In this document: piece by piece, positions 4,724 to 5,672 of the stretch
Position numbering within the stretch: position 1 is the first letter of the stretch
How the letters are laid out: each line of letters starts with the position of its first letter
Source: Cypionkella sp.
GTDB lineage: Bacteria; Pseudomonadota; Alphaproteobacteria; Rhodobacterales; Rhodobacteraceae
Direction of reading: 5' to 3'
Assembly: GCA_018063485.1 (NCBI GenBank)
Contig: JAGPBG010000171.1
Location: forward strand, 1 to 5,672
DNA: 5,672 bases
Made by a program: the position numbers and the translations under genes
Notes under the pieces: model-generated
Told to the model about the DNA's origin: nothing
Database searches by the model: none
The model's input: the letters and a program-made list of their open reading frames with translations, nothing else

Positions 4724-5668
4724 CTATTGGGTCAGCACGATCTTGCCACTGGACGCGCGGCTGTGCAGCAGATCAAGCGCCTTTGGCAGCTCGGCAAAGG
4801 GCAGGCTGTGGCTGATATGGGGCTTTAACCCATCCTCTTCATACCATTCCAGCAGCGTCAGCAGCGATTGCTTCAAGATCTCGGGTCGGAACTTCAGGTA
4901 ACCACCCCAATAGAGGCCGATCACCGACAGGTTCTTGACCAGCAACAAATTCGCCTGGATTTGCGGCACCTGACCCGAGGCAAAACCGATGACCAGCAGC
5001 CGCCCCTCGGGCCGACAGGCGCGCAGGGCTGCGTCAAACCCCGCCCCGCCCACGGCATCATACACCACATCCACCCCACCCAAAGCGCGCAAGGCCGCCG
5101 TCAGATCCGGCAAGTCGCTGTCGATCAGATGGTCCGCCCCGGCCTCGCGCGCGATCTCCAGCTTCGCCGCCCCGCGCGCGCAGGCGATCACCTTTGCCCC
5201 CATCCGCTTGCCCAACTCTACCGCCGTCAGCCCCACACCGCCAGCCGCCCCCAGCACCAGCAAGGTCTCCCCCGGTTGCAAACGCGCACGGTGCGAAAGC
5301 GCCAGATGCGAGGTGCCATAGGCGATCTGAAACCCCGCCGCCTGCGCAAAACTCATGCGGTCCGGGATCGGCAACAGCCGCTCGATCGGCACGCAGGCCG
5401 CTTCAGCCAAACCACCCATTCCGGCAAAGGCCGCCACGCGGGTGCCGATGGCCGGGCCGTCGGTAGCAGGCCCCAACGCCTCGATGGTTCCGGCAAACTC
5501 AAGCCCCGGAACAAACGGCAGGGCAGGGCGTTCCTGATAGCGTCCCTGCGCCATCAACAGATCGGCAAAATTCAGCGCGCAGGCGCGGATACGGATGCGG
5601 GCCTCGCCGGGCTTTGGGATGGGCAGGTCATGCGACAGCCATTCTGCGGGCTGGTTAAGGGCGGTCAT
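4724..5668 (-). CDS. NADPH:quinone oxidoreductase family protein (zinc-less medium-chain dehydrogenase/reductase)
   Basis: A cytoplasmic oxidoreductase of 314 residues as seen. The N-terminal GroES-like part contains CALNFADLLMAQGRYQ (30-45) and LPFVPGLEFAGTIEALG (50-66), typical of the quinone-reductase branch. The Rossmann motif LGAAGGVGLTAVELGKRMGA lies at 139-158, and Gly-rich DAVGG follows at 204-208. The zinc-ligand pattern of alcohol dehydrogenases is absent, as expected for the quinone oxidoreductase type. NADPH is the likely cofactor, and the substrate (quinone, enone or acyl-type) cannot be read from sequence. It ends ALDLLHSRASSGKIVLTQ, the usual family C-terminus. The ATG at 5668 is only 4 bases from the window edge and no ribosome binding site is visible. 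Many relatives begin about 8-10 residues earlier, so the true start may lie outside the window. It converges on the LysR-type gene with no terminator between. Confidence 0.9.
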   Translation of the reverse strand: MTALNQPAEWLSHDLPIPKPGEARIRIRACALNFADLLMAQGRYQERPALPFVPGLEFAGTIEALGPATDGPAIGTRVAAFAGMGGLAEAACVPIERLLPIPDRMSFAQAAGFQIAYGTSHLALSHRARLQPGETLLVLGAAGGVGLTAVELGKRMGAKVIACARGAAKLEIAREAGADHLIDSDLPDLTAALRALGGVDVVYDAVGGAGFDAALRACRPEGRLLVIGFASGQVPQIQANLLLVKNLSVIGLYWGGYLKFRPEILKQSLLTLLEWYEEDGLKPHISHSLPFAELPKALDLLHSRASSGKIVLTQ

Positions 5669-5672
5669 GGTC

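Overview
The window is GC-rich chromosomal DNA from an alphaproteobacterium, most likely a Rhodobacterales (Roseobacter-clade) species. The evidence is the 55-residue cysteine-free ribosomal protein L33, the alphaproteobacterial form of RNase P RNA, a DUF1127 protein with the PMWD-type tail, and the style of the Bax-inhibitor-1 family protein. This is mostly a core-genome neighbourhood. I see no insertion sequence, prophage, CRISPR array, tRNA or rRNA, and no convincing sign of recent transfer.

Left part, all plus strand (1-2520). The window opens in the last 86 codons of gatA (amidotransferase subunit A). Next are an Excalibur-domain lipoprotein gene and an N-acetylmuramoyl-L-alanine amidase gene, joined by a 4-base GTGA overlap. 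The promoter of the RNase P RNA gene rnpB overlaps the amidase stop codon. rnpB spans about 1726-2121, and its P1 and P2 helices and conserved cores can be read directly. Three tiny triloop hairpins follow it. Then come a promoter, rpmG (L33) and a strong palindromic terminator.

Middle part, minus strand (2550-3696). Reading leftwards are a small DUF1127 gene and a seven-helix Bax inhibitor-1/YccA-type membrane protein gene. The latter has its own predicted promoter, a leader stem-loop and a terminator, and it converges on rpmG.

Right part (3697-5672). An AT-richer intergenic region of about 145 bases carries a tandem 8-bp repeat and a T-N11-A inverted repeat. It separates DUF1127 from a divergent LysR-type regulator gene of LrhA-like character. 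That gene runs tail to tail, with 6 bases between, into a zinc-less medium-chain oxidoreductase of the NADPH:quinone reductase type. The oxidoreductase's 5' end is at or just beyond the window edge.

The genes do not form one pathway. They cover translation (gatA, rnpB, rpmG), the cell wall (lipoprotein, amidase), a membrane protein of stress-related family, and a regulator with nearby candidate targets. I found no clearly new system. The points most worth checking are the candidate operator region at 3762-3803, the strand-biased leader hairpin of the Bax-inhibitor gene, and the triloop hairpin cluster after rnpB.
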